Positions 1 through 5,725 of a stretch of 6,829 bases of DNA are shown one piece after another (position 1 is the first letter of the stretch; each line of letters starts with the position of its first letter). The stretch is taken from NCBI GenBank assembly GCA_002317435.1, contig DCIQ01000027.1:1-6829 (forward strand), given 5' to 3'. The notes under the pieces are model-generated. The model ran no database searches. It saw nothing but the letters and a program-made list of their open reading frames with translations, and had not been told where the DNA came from. The position numbers and the translations under genes are program-made. The DNA comes from Bacteroidales bacterium UBA1722. Lineage in GTDB: Bacteria; Bacteroidota; Bacteroidia; Bacteroidales; UBA932.

Positions 1-1037
1 CGGCAGTCCATGGCGCTGTTCACCGGAAAACAGGGAGCCGAGGGGGCCTGAACCGTAACGGGGAGTCCCATCTTCCGGGCATAGTATGTGCCCAGAAAGT
101 ATGTGCTGACCACTCCTTCTCTGATTATGTCCGTATCTGCTGTCGCAATCCCTTCTGCATCGTACCATGTGGAGCCCGGCATTCCGGGAATATGCGGTCT
201 GTCGCAGAGGGTCATGGTCTCCGGGAAGAGTTTTCTGCCCAGGGAGTCGTTCAGGAAAGAATTCCGCTGCTGGAGCGATGAACCGCTGAGTGCTTTTATG
301 AGAGTGGCGACCAGAGAACCGGCGCAAACGTTTTCCAGCACTACGGGGTATCGGCCGGATTTGATCTTTCTGGCTCCGAGCATGGCGACAGTCCTGTCGA
401 AGGCACGTGCGCCGCATCCTTTCTTCAGGGATGCGAATTTCAGCGAACCGTCCACCCAGTATCCCTGCGGTCTGATGCCGTCTTCCCCACGGACAGTGCA
501 TTCGGTGCTTACGGAGAAGAAGGACTGGGTGTCCGTGACTTCCAGTCCGTTGGTGTCGAGCACTATTTCGGACTGGAATTCGTCTTCGAATTCATTCTCC
601 ACCGATATGAGTCTGTCATCGGAGAGCGGGGTCTCTGAGGCTATTTCAGAGATGAACTTCATCTTCTGTTCCGGGGTGATGGTGTCATATCCTTTATCCA
701 GAAGGTCCAGATCGAACCCTTTCCCGTCATAACAGACGGACCTGTCGGGGAGTGCCCTGAACTCATCCGGAGCGAGGAGCAAGGTCGTTTCGACGGCATC
801 TTTTATGAATGCCCTGACTTCCGACGGCTCCATCCGGTTGGTGCTGAACACACCATATCTTCCATTCGCGAATATATTGACGTTGAGGGCGCTGCTGATG
901 GAACTCCTGAGAGTGTCGGTTTCGCCGTTCAGCAGGGATATGGTGGAGGAACATCCCTCGGCCAGAACCACCCTCGCGGCATCGGCGCCTGCTTCGCGGG
1001 CCATTTCGAGAGCTTTGTATGCTATATCGGTATTCAT
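1..1037 (-). CDS. pmbA: PmbA/TldE, partner subunit of the TldD/TldE metallopeptidase (3' end outside window)
   Basis: I translated this frame by eye from the ATG at 1037 to the window edge and found no stop, giving about 345 residues; E. coli PmbA has about 450, so roughly the last 100 lie outside. Family landmarks are an LGARKI segment followed by a GRYPVVL strand, an ALSGSSL stretch, the FLNDSLGRK loop, an RPHIPG segment, and VSTYFLGTYYARK at residues 310-322. No HExxxH motif is seen, as expected for TldE, which pairs with the metal-binding TldD. In E. coli the cytoplasmic complex degrades unfolded peptides, matures microcin B17 and affects stability of the antitoxin CcdA. The ATG shares its A with the tldD stop (TGATG), which implies translational coupling and balanced synthesis. 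A purine-rich AGGAGG lies about ten bases upstream, inside the tldD end. Assignment is firm; the natural substrate here is unknown. Confidence 0.95.
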   Translation of the reverse strand, partial: MNTDIAYKALEMAREAGADAARVVLAEGCSSTISLLNGETDTLRSSISSALNVNIFANGRYGVFSTNRMEPSEVRAFIKDAVETTLLLAPDEFRALPDRSVCYDGKGFDLDLLDKGYDTITPEQKMKFISEIASETPLSDDRLISVENEFEDEFQSEIVLDTNGLEVTDTQSFFSVSTECTVRGEDGIRPQGYWVDGSLKFASLKKGCGARAFDRTVAMLGARKIKSGRYPVVLENVCAGSLVATLIKALSGSSLQQRNSFLNDSLGRKLFPETMTLCDRPHIPGMPGSTWYDAEGIATADTDIIREGVVSTYFLGTYYARKMGLPVTVQAPSAPCFPVNSAMDC

Positions 1038-2461
1038 CAGTTCGTTCCTCCTACATTCAGACGGCTTATCATCACGGACGGCATTCCGCAGCACACGGGG
1101 ACGCTCTGTCCCTTTCCGCAGGTCCAGGTGCCGTTTTCCATCTTCAGATTGTCTGCCACGCCCACGATGTCGGAAAGGGCCTGAGGACCGTTCCCGATTA
1201 TGTTGCAGTCCTTTATCGGACGGGTGAGATGCCCGTTCTCGATAAGATATCCGCTTTTTACGAAGAAAGTGAAGTCTCCGGCCCCTATCTGGACCTGTCC
1301 GTTAGAGAAATTATCTACGTAGATGCCTTTCTTCACCTCCCTGATAAGAGATTCCTCGTCAGCGGTGCCGTTCTCCATATATGTGGCCCTCATCCTGGGA
1401 ATGGGCATATGCCTGAAAGATTCCCTCCGTCCGTTTCCGGTGGGGGCGACTCCGTAGAATCCGGCGCTTATCCTGTCGTGCAGGAAGGAATTCAATATGC
1501 CGTCCTTTACCATGTATGTCTTCTGTGAAGGGATGCCTTCGTCATCGAAATTCAGGGAACCCCTGTTGCCGGGGAGCGTGCCGTCATCCACTATGTCGAT
1601 TCCTTCGCGGCAGACTCTGCTGCCCATCCTGTCTGAGAATATGGATACGTTCTTCCTGTTGAAATCGGCTTCGAAGGCATGTCCTATGGCCTCATGCAGG
1701 AGTATTCCCCCTCCTCCGGAACCTATTATCACAGGCATCTCCCCGGGGGAGGGCTGCGAGGCTCCGAACAGGAAGGAACATCCTTTTATCACGCTGCCGG
1801 TCAGTTCCATGACCATAGAATCATTCAAGAACTCAAATCCCCGGCGGAAACTTTTCGAATTATAGAAGTTCTCGGTCCTGTCTCCGTCCTTCATTATGAC
1901 TGTGGCGGACATTGAACCCAGGGGACGGTAATCTGTCATGCGGCGTCCGGTCGAATCGGCGTAGAAGATGCGTGTCTGCTGGTCTCCGATCTGCCCTATC
2001 AGTTTCACCACGCGCGTATCCGCACCGAATACCGCATCGTTCAGTTTCTGCAGGTACCCGGCTTTCTCGGATACGGTATGCTCCTCCCAGGGGAATATGG
2101 AGGGATAGAAGTTATTGCCGGAGGCAATATCATCGTATTCGTGGATTCCGGCCTGACGGCGGGCGGTGCCGGTGCCGGCCTGCCCGTTTATCTCCGCCGC
2201 GAACCGCGCGGCACGGAGCATGTCCTCCAGGGTGGTTCTTTCCGAGTAGGCGTATCCGGTATGCTCACCTCTCACCACCCGCACTCCGACTCCGTAATCT
2301 ATATTGGAGTATGCGGAATTCACTTGTCCGTCCATCAGGACGAGGGTGTGGGTTACCGTATGCTCGAAATACAGGTCGGCGAAGTCCCCTCCGCGCGAGA
2401 GCGCCGCACCGAGCACTTTCGCTATATCTTCTTCGCACGTGGGGAATATGTAATCGATCAT
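1037..2461 (-). CDS. tldD: TldD metallopeptidase subunit
   Basis: Predicted cytoplasmic metallopeptidase that works as a heterodimer with the PmbA/TldE encoded next. From the ATG at 2461 the protein has 474 residues, against about 481 in E. coli. The metal-binding HEAIGH lies at residues 256-261 after a glycine-rich GGGGILL strand and is followed by FEADFNRK. Other family blocks are VDDGTLPGNRGSLNFDDEG, GRRESFRHMPIPRMR, the IGAGDF strand and a late CGKGQSVP; the Cys at 448 matches the third metal ligand of TldD. The end, NVGGTN, is the usual family ending. A GTG at 2488 would add nine residues (MLTSPSFFV), but this extension falls inside a hairpin and has no family character, so ATG 2461 is preferred. 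No Shine-Dalgarno is visible. The gene lies 76 bases downstream of a small ORF that follows a zeta-like kinase, so transcription could come partly from that operon. Confidence 0.97.
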   Translation of the reverse strand: MIDYIFPTCEEDIAKVLGAALSRGGDFADLYFEHTVTHTLVLMDGQVNSAYSNIDYGVGVRVVRGEHTGYAYSERTTLEDMLRAARFAAEINGQAGTGTARRQAGIHEYDDIASGNNFYPSIFPWEEHTVSEKAGYLQKLNDAVFGADTRVVKLIGQIGDQQTRIFYADSTGRRMTDYRPLGSMSATVIMKDGDRTENFYNSKSFRRGFEFLNDSMVMELTGSVIKGCSFLFGASQPSPGEMPVIIGSGGGGILLHEAIGHAFEADFNRKNVSIFSDRMGSRVCREGIDIVDDGTLPGNRGSLNFDDEGIPSQKTYMVKDGILNSFLHDRISAGFYGVAPTGNGRRESFRHMPIPRMRATYMENGTADEESLIREVKKGIYVDNFSNGQVQIGAGDFTFFVKSGYLIENGHLTRPIKDCNIIGNGPQALSDIVGVADNLKMENGTWTCGKGQSVPVCCGMPSVMISRLNVGGTN

Positions 2462-2464
2462 GAC

Positions 2465-2492
2465 AAAAAAAGAGGGTGAAGTGAGCACCCCC
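2465..2492 (-). terminator. Terminator-like or attenuator hairpin directly before tldD
   Basis: Read on the minus strand, GGGGGTG (2492-2486) pairs with CACCCTC (2478-2472) around a 7-base loop, with one G-U wobble, and is followed by a run of seven T (2471-2465). This is the layout of an intrinsic terminator. It would end transcripts of the zeta-like kinase operon, but it stops only three bases before the tldD ATG, so it could also act as an attenuator or mask the tldD start region. On the plus strand the stem has an A-C mismatch and no adjacent T run, so the minus orientation is favoured. Confidence 0.55.
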
Positions 2493-2537
2493 GCTGAATT
2501 TTTTCTATTGATGGCAAGAAAGCCTCATCGGGGCGGG

Positions 2538-2693
2538 TCAGATTTCCGTCGCCTTGACTCTTGTGAGTTTTCCGTTTTTCGCGAAAGCCAGATCGGAGTT
2601 GGTTTTCTTCTTCTCCTGAATCAGTTTTTCGAAGGTCTGGTGCAAACCATGCATTATGTTCTCTCTAAGTTCCCGTGCTTCGATTTCGCTCAT
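2538..2693 (-). CDS. Small charged protein (51 aa), possible antitoxin or accessory partner of the zeta-like kinase
   Basis: ATG at 2693 to TGA at 2538-2540. The first 20 residues are MSEIEARELRENIMHGLHQT; then comes a Lys/Glu-rich helix-like part (FEKLIQEKKKTNSD) and a short C-terminal section LAFAKNGKLTRVKATEI that looks like a beta hairpin. There is no signal peptide, membrane segment or cysteine. The start lies within the 3' end of the kinase gene (29-base overlap, shifted frame), so the two are very likely co-transcribed and perhaps translationally coupled. Codon usage is even and the frame has a clear ending. I recall small proteins of this general pattern next to zeta-like kinase genes in Bacteroidota, but cannot verify that here. 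The antitoxin role is inference from position and size; in classical epsilon/zeta or PezAT systems the antitoxin comes first, so order differs. Confidence 0.6.
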   Translation of the reverse strand: MSEIEARELRENIMHGLHQTFEKLIQEKKKTNSDLAFAKNGKLTRVKATEI

Positions 2694-3258
2694 AATAACT
2701 TAATAATTGGTTTAGTTTAGTCTTGTTATGTATCTTGGTGGTTATCGCATCCCCCCCCTCTGCCACTATCTCCGCCGCACTGGTGGAATTGTCCACTATT
2801 ATCCAGTACTCCACGGCGGGGATATAGATGTCGAACAAATTTACCATTCCCAGCCTGTATCTTCTCCGGATGCTGTCTTCCGGTATATTGTGCCCTCCGC
2901 TGAGCACCCTCAATTTCACCCTCTCCACAGCCAGCGAAGGCATATTCAACCAAAAATATATCAGTGTCACCGAATACCCCATATCGTGGGCGTCGCGTAT
3001 CAGACTGGCGAATATCCTGGTGGCCAAAGTGGTCTCCACGGCGAAATCCACTTCCTCATTCATCATCGCCTTGATCCTGCTGAGCAGGATGCGTCCCGCC
3101 TGAATCGATGCACTTTCGGGCTTCAGCGGATTCAACCCCCTGGCGATCTCGTCGGCGTTACAGTAAACCTCACATTTCAGCCAGTCCTTCAGTATCTGCA
3201 GACTGGCTGTCGTTTTGCCTGCTCCATTAGGACCGCTGATGATGTAAAAATTCGGCAT
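2665..3258 (-). CDS. Zeta-toxin-like P-loop kinase (COG4185 type)
   Basis: A 197-residue single-domain P-loop protein. Walker A is SGPNGAGKTT (residues 8-17, Lys15, Thr16); a conserved ADEIARGLNP follows at 35-44, with Asp36 in the position of the zeta-toxin catalytic Asp. VDFAVETTLATR (70-81) corresponds to the substrate-contacting strand, and RVLSGGHNIPEDSIRRRY (117-134) supplies the Arg residues expected for phosphate binding. Near the end, AEGGD is the typical closing block. Zeta/PezT toxins phosphorylate UDP-N-acetylglucosamine and so block wall synthesis; whether this shorter COG4185-type member is toxic is not known from sequence. It is the first gene of a minus-strand unit with a strong promoter, and its 3' end overlaps a 51-residue ORF. 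A G8 run near codon 168 is a possible slippage site. The alternative is a non-toxic small-molecule kinase. Confidence 0.86.
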   Translation of the reverse strand: MPNFYIISGPNGAGKTTASLQILKDWLKCEVYCNADEIARGLNPLKPESASIQAGRILLSRIKAMMNEEVDFAVETTLATRIFASLIRDAHDMGYSVTLIYFWLNMPSLAVERVKLRVLSGGHNIPEDSIRRRYRLGMVNLFDIYIPAVEYWIIVDNSTSAAEIVAEGGDAITTKIHNKTKLNQLLSYYERNRSTGT

Positions 3259-3277
3259 AACACCACAATCTCAACAA

Positions 3278-3309
3278 CAAAAATAAATTTTTTTCTCCAT
3301 TTCCCCAAA
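3278..3309 (-). promoter_or_regulatory. Bacteroides-type promoter for the zeta-like kinase operon
   Basis: On the minus strand TTTG (3309-3306), 20 bases, then TATTTTTG (3285-3278) exactly fit the Bacteroidota primary sigma-factor pattern TTTG-N19-21-TAnnTTTG. The implied transcription start near 3271 leaves a leader of about 13 bases before the ATG at 3258. Seen directly; activity is inferred. Confidence 0.7.
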
Positions 3310-3327
3310 TGAATACTCTATGGTAAC

Positions 3328-3335
3328 TATATTTG
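3328..3335 (+). promoter_or_regulatory. Possible -7 element for rfbC
   Basis: TATATTTG matches the TAnnTTTG consensus, but no TTG is found at the expected distance upstream, and the start codon is about 100 bases away. If used, the leader would include the imperfect inverted repeat at 3331-3394. Weak call. Confidence 0.3.
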
Positions 3336-3394
3336 TACCCATATTTTGTGTGGACGGACATCATTGGACAACTATATGGTGAATTGTTACAAAT
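3331..3394 (+). repeat. Imperfect inverted repeat in the rfbC leader
   Basis: ATTTGTA-C-CCATAT (3331-3344) is matched in reverse complement by ATATGG (3374-3379) and TACAAAT (3388-3394): 13 paired bases with an uneven internal bulge and a 29-base central loop. The octamer AACTATAT is also repeated directly (3325-3332 and 3370-3377). It could be a leader structure or operator; the AT-rich background makes chance a real possibility. Confidence 0.35.
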
Positions 3395-3433
3395 CGGCTC
3401 CGGCGTGTTTTTTCAAATAATTCTGAGAAACTG

Positions 3434-4051
3434 ATGGAAATTATAAGAACAGCCCTGGATGGGGTATTGATTTTGGAACCGCGGGTCTTCAGGGATGACC
3501 GGGGGTATTTCTTCGAGTCATTCAGCAAACGGGAATTTGACAGGAAAGTGGCTCCTGTCCTGGGGCACGGTATAAATTTCGTTCAGGATAACGAAAGCCG
3601 GTCTTCCTATGGCGTGATGAGAGGTCTGCATTTCCAGCGCCCGCCATTCGCCCAGAGCAAACTGGTCAGGTGCGTGGAGGGAAAGGTTCTGGATGTGGCC
3701 GTCGATATACGGAAAGGTTCGCTGACTTACGGCAGGCATGTCGCTGTGGAACTTAGCGGAGAAAATCACCTTCAGCTCTTCATTCCGAGAGGATTTGCCC
3801 ACGGTTTCGCAGTCCTTTCCGAGACGGCTCTGTTCCAATATAAGTGCGATGATTTCTATGCTCCTGATTATGAGGGGGGAATCTCCATCTGTGACGAAAC
3901 TCTCGGGATAGATTGGAAGATTCCGTCCGATAAGGCCATATTTTCCGGGAAGGATACGCTTCATAAATGTCTGGGGGATTTCGACAGTCCGTTCTCTGTA
4001 GATATGGATTTTTATCCGGAAGTCGGCCATCATATGATAAACGACAGATAA
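3434..4051 (+). CDS. rfbC: dTDP-4-dehydrorhamnose 3,5-epimerase
   Basis: Cytoplasmic cupin enzyme that epimerises dTDP-4-keto-6-deoxy-glucose at C3 and C5 to dTDP-4-keto-L-rhamnose, the third step of dTDP-L-rhamnose synthesis for surface polysaccharides. The 205 residues show the family order: FRDDRGYFFESF (19-30), FVQDNESRSSYGVMRGLHFQ with catalytic His66, the VLDVAVDIRKGS strand, FIPRGFAHGF (116-125), the active-site Tyr136 in FQYKCDDFYAP, and LGIDW at 157-161. The tail after the usual SPF ending adds roughly 20 residues. The ATG at 3434 is at the normal family start; there is no clear Shine-Dalgarno. Two tandem TAA stops end the gene. None of rfbA, rfbB or rfbD is in the window; the only polysaccharide neighbour is a broken sugar-nucleotide dehydrogenase just downstream. 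Related 3,5-epimerases or 3-epimerases on other dTDP sugars cannot be excluded. Confidence 0.96.
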   Translation: MEIIRTALDGVLILEPRVFRDDRGYFFESFSKREFDRKVAPVLGHGINFVQDNESRSSYGVMRGLHFQRPPFAQSKLVRCVEGKVLDVAVDIRKGSLTYGRHVAVELSGENHLQLFIPRGFAHGFAVLSETALFQYKCDDFYAPDYEGGISICDETLGIDWKIPSDKAIFSGKDTLHKCLGDFDSPFSVDMDFYPEVGHHMINDR

Positions 4052-4243
4052 TAAACGTAATTGGATTGGGGATACATCGGTTTAATGCTGGCAAGCCGCG
4101 GTGTGGAAGTCATCGGCACGGATTACAATGAAGAACCGGTGGCTGCTTTGAAGGCAGGAAAGACTACCTTTAAGGAAGAATGTCTTGATGAACTTTACCG
4201 GGATTCGGCCGGGATGGAGAACTTTACGGATATTGTGAAGTAG
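4051..4243 (+). pseudogene. Frameshifted N-terminal remnant of a nucleotide-sugar dehydrogenase (UDP-glucose/UDP-ManNAc dehydrogenase family)
   Basis: The frame from 4051 reads INVIGLG, the start of the NAD-binding Rossmann motif. After the GGGG run at 4068-4071 the match continues one frame over as YIGLMLASRGVEVIGTDYNE, then ALKAGKTTFKEECLDELY, before a TAG at 4241-4243. Removing one base from the G run restores VIGLGYIGL. Intact members usually have about three more residues (PTA) after YIGL and continue for some 350 residues with a catalytic Cys domain, all absent here. No ATG precedes the VIGLG frame; an ATA at 4048 stands where an ATG overlapping the rfbC stop would be expected. The TTG at 4061 would give a 60-residue product lacking the first glycines, unlikely to work. 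Such enzymes make UDP-uronic acids for polysaccharides, which fits the preceding rfbC. The family call rests on motif recognition only. Confidence 0.75.
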
Positions 4244-4244
4244 A

Positions 4245-4276
4245 TTTCGTTTCTATGGATTTTATGCCTAAATTTG
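4245..4276 (+). promoter_or_regulatory. Bacteroides-type promoter for the Gfo/Idh/MocA oxidoreductase
   Basis: TAAATTTG (4269-4276) is a full match to TAnnTTTG, and TTTC (4245-4248), 20 bases upstream, is one base off TTTG. The expected start of transcription near 4283 gives a leader of about 27 bases before the ATG at 4310. The upstream element begins right after the stop of the dehydrogenase remnant, so this gene appears to be its own unit. Confidence 0.6.
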
Positions 4277-4309
4277 TGAAGATATATCCAATTCTTTATT
4301 GATAAACAT

Positions 4310-5647
4310 ATGCAAAGACGTAATTTTCTGAAACTTTCCGCATTAGGACTGGCGGGCACCGTGATGGCCCCTTCAGTTCTGACAGCGCAGACCAAACCGG
4401 CCGGAGCATCGAAGAAGACATCCGCCAATGGTAAAATCAATCTCGGGTTCATCGGACTCGGTCAGCAGGCCAATTATCTTATGAGCAGTTTCATCCAGAT
4501 GGATGACGTGCAGGTGCTCGCAGGATGTGATGTCTATGACATCAAGCGCGACCGCTTCTATAACTATGTTACCGAATATTACAAGGCCAAAGGGTATAAA
4601 AAATGTGCCCCCGCGATGTATGAAGACTACCAGGAACTTCTGGCCCGTCCGGACATCGATGCAGTGGTGATCGCAGTTCCCGACCATCAGCATGCCATCA
4701 TCGCCATCGCCGCCTGCAAGGCCGGAAAGGACGTATATCTCGAAAAGCCCATGACTCTTACCGTGTATGAGGGCAAGCAGCTCGTGAAGGCAGTCCGCAA
4801 GTATAATCGTATCCTGCAGGTCGGCAGCCAGCAGCGCTCGAGCGAAGAATTCATCCACGCGGCCAATATTGCCCGTGAGGGCGAACTCGGGAAAATCCAG
4901 AAACTGGATGTTTTCGTAGGCCGCTGGGACGGTTCCCCCTTCCCCGTGAAACACAACTTCCCTGCACAGAACCCTCCCGCCGGCCTGAACTGGGACAAGT
5001 GGCTCGGTCCCATGGATCCTTCGAAGGTAACTTACTTCCCCGATATCAATCCCCTGCTGAACGCTGAGAACCGCGAGGAGTGCTGGGGTGCATGGCGCTG
5101 GTACAAACCCACAGGCGGCGGTTATATGACAGACTGGGGTGCGCATATGTTCGATATCGCACAGTGGATGCTCGGTAAGGATCTGACAGACCCCGTGGAC
5201 ATCATCCCTCCCGGATACAGCTATTTCGAGAACCTCACCTACAGATATGATAACGGCATCGTGGTGGAAGAAAAGCCTTTCGATGAACACGGACAGGGCG
5301 TGAAGATTTACGGAGAGAACGGATGGCTGGCAGTTCATCGCGGAATGCTCTACGCTTCCGATCCCAAGTTCGAAATGAAGGTGGGCGAGAGCGATGTTCC
5401 CTTTGAGGCCAGGGCCGGTCATCACAGGGTATTCATCGAATCGGTGAAGTCCCGCATCGACCCGAACGTACCTGTAGAAGTCGGACATTCTTCCTGCACT
5501 ATGTGCAATATCGGCATCATCGCCGGTGAGCTCGGACGTCCGTTGGTGTGGAATCCTATCGTGCAGAAATTCATGAACGATGACGAAGCCAACAAACTGA
5601 TGCATTATGAGTATCGCGCAGGCTACGAGAAACTTCTCGAAGTCTGA
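4310..5647 (+). CDS. Tat-exported Gfo/Idh/MocA family oxidoreductase
   Basis: A 445-residue NAD(P)-dependent sugar oxidoreductase-like protein. It opens with a twin-arginine signal: RRNFLK at residues 3-8, a hydrophobic stretch (LSALGLAGTVMAPSVL) and a likely cleavage region near TAQT, so it should be exported folded to the periplasm. The Rossmann part follows: INLGFIGLGQQA (43-54) with the nucleotide-binding glycines, CDVYD for the adenosine ribose side, the VPDHQH strand, and the family EKP at 145-147 (Lys146 usually catalytic). The C-terminal half has LNWDKWLGP and TDWGAHMFDIAQW (274-286; His279 is the usual active-site His), typical of the large exported subgroup in Bacteroidota and Planctomycetota. 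Substrate is unknown. ATG 4310 is fixed by the signal peptide. It ends with TGATAA and a shared terminator facing a glycoside-hydrolase-like gene. GH109-type glycosidases are related but usually lack the EKP motif. Confidence 0.95.
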   Translation: MQRRNFLKLSALGLAGTVMAPSVLTAQTKPAGASKKTSANGKINLGFIGLGQQANYLMSSFIQMDDVQVLAGCDVYDIKRDRFYNYVTEYYKAKGYKKCAPAMYEDYQELLARPDIDAVVIAVPDHQHAIIAIAACKAGKDVYLEKPMTLTVYEGKQLVKAVRKYNRILQVGSQQRSSEEFIHAANIAREGELGKIQKLDVFVGRWDGSPFPVKHNFPAQNPPAGLNWDKWLGPMDPSKVTYFPDINPLLNAENREECWGAWRWYKPTGGGYMTDWGAHMFDIAQWMLGKDLTDPVDIIPPGYSYFENLTYRYDNGIVVEEKPFDEHGQGVKIYGENGWLAVHRGMLYASDPKFEMKVGESDVPFEARAGHHRVFIESVKSRIDPNVPVEVGHSSCTMCNIGIIAGELGRPLVWNPIVQKFMNDDEANKLMHYEYRAGYEKLLEV

Positions 5648-5669
5648 TAATGTCTTGATGGATAAAATG

Positions 5670-5704
5670 AAAGAGTCCGGTATCGTGCCGGACTCTTTCT
5701 TTTT
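5670..5704. terminator. Bidirectional intrinsic terminator between convergent genes
   Basis: AAAGAGTCCGG (5670-5680) and CCGGACTCTTT (5688-5698) form a perfect 11-bp stem around a 7-base loop (TATCGTG). On the plus strand it is followed by CTTTTT; on the minus strand the stem ends in TTT followed by CATTTTATC. It lies 22 bases past the oxidoreductase stop and 21 bases past the stop of the minus-strand gene, so it serves both. Confidence 0.92.
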
Positions 5705-5725
5705 ATGTCGGGACCTTATCGGTGC

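Noticed and set aside
88..2479. Several long plus-strand open frames (for example 88-732, 805-1227, 1912-2463, 2078-2479)
   Set aside because: They lie antisense to tldD and pmbA, have no family motifs, and are rich in Arg, Ser and Pro as expected from reading these genes backwards.
2462..2488. GTG at 2488 as the tldD start
   Set aside because: It would add nine residues encoded by the hairpin and T run; ATG 2461 gives a normal family length.
2538..2693. The 51-aa protein as a RiPP precursor processed by TldD/E
   Set aside because: It lacks Cys, a Gly-rich leader break or a core-like tail, no modification enzyme is nearby, and its overlap with the kinase gene favours a partner role.
3325..3394. 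Invertible capsule-type promoter flanked by inverted repeats
   Set aside because: The repeats are short, bulged and only about 30 bases apart in the loop, no recombinase is nearby, and no longer matching arm is present.
4373..5605. A 410-codon minus-strand open frame
   Set aside because: It is antisense to the oxidoreductase, whose motifs are unmistakable; the reverse translation is His-rich with no recognisable domain.
4310..5647. GH109 alpha-N-acetylgalactosaminidase
   Set aside because: The Tat signal and length fit, but the intact EKP motif and the LNWDKWLGP segment point to the general exported oxidoreductase group.
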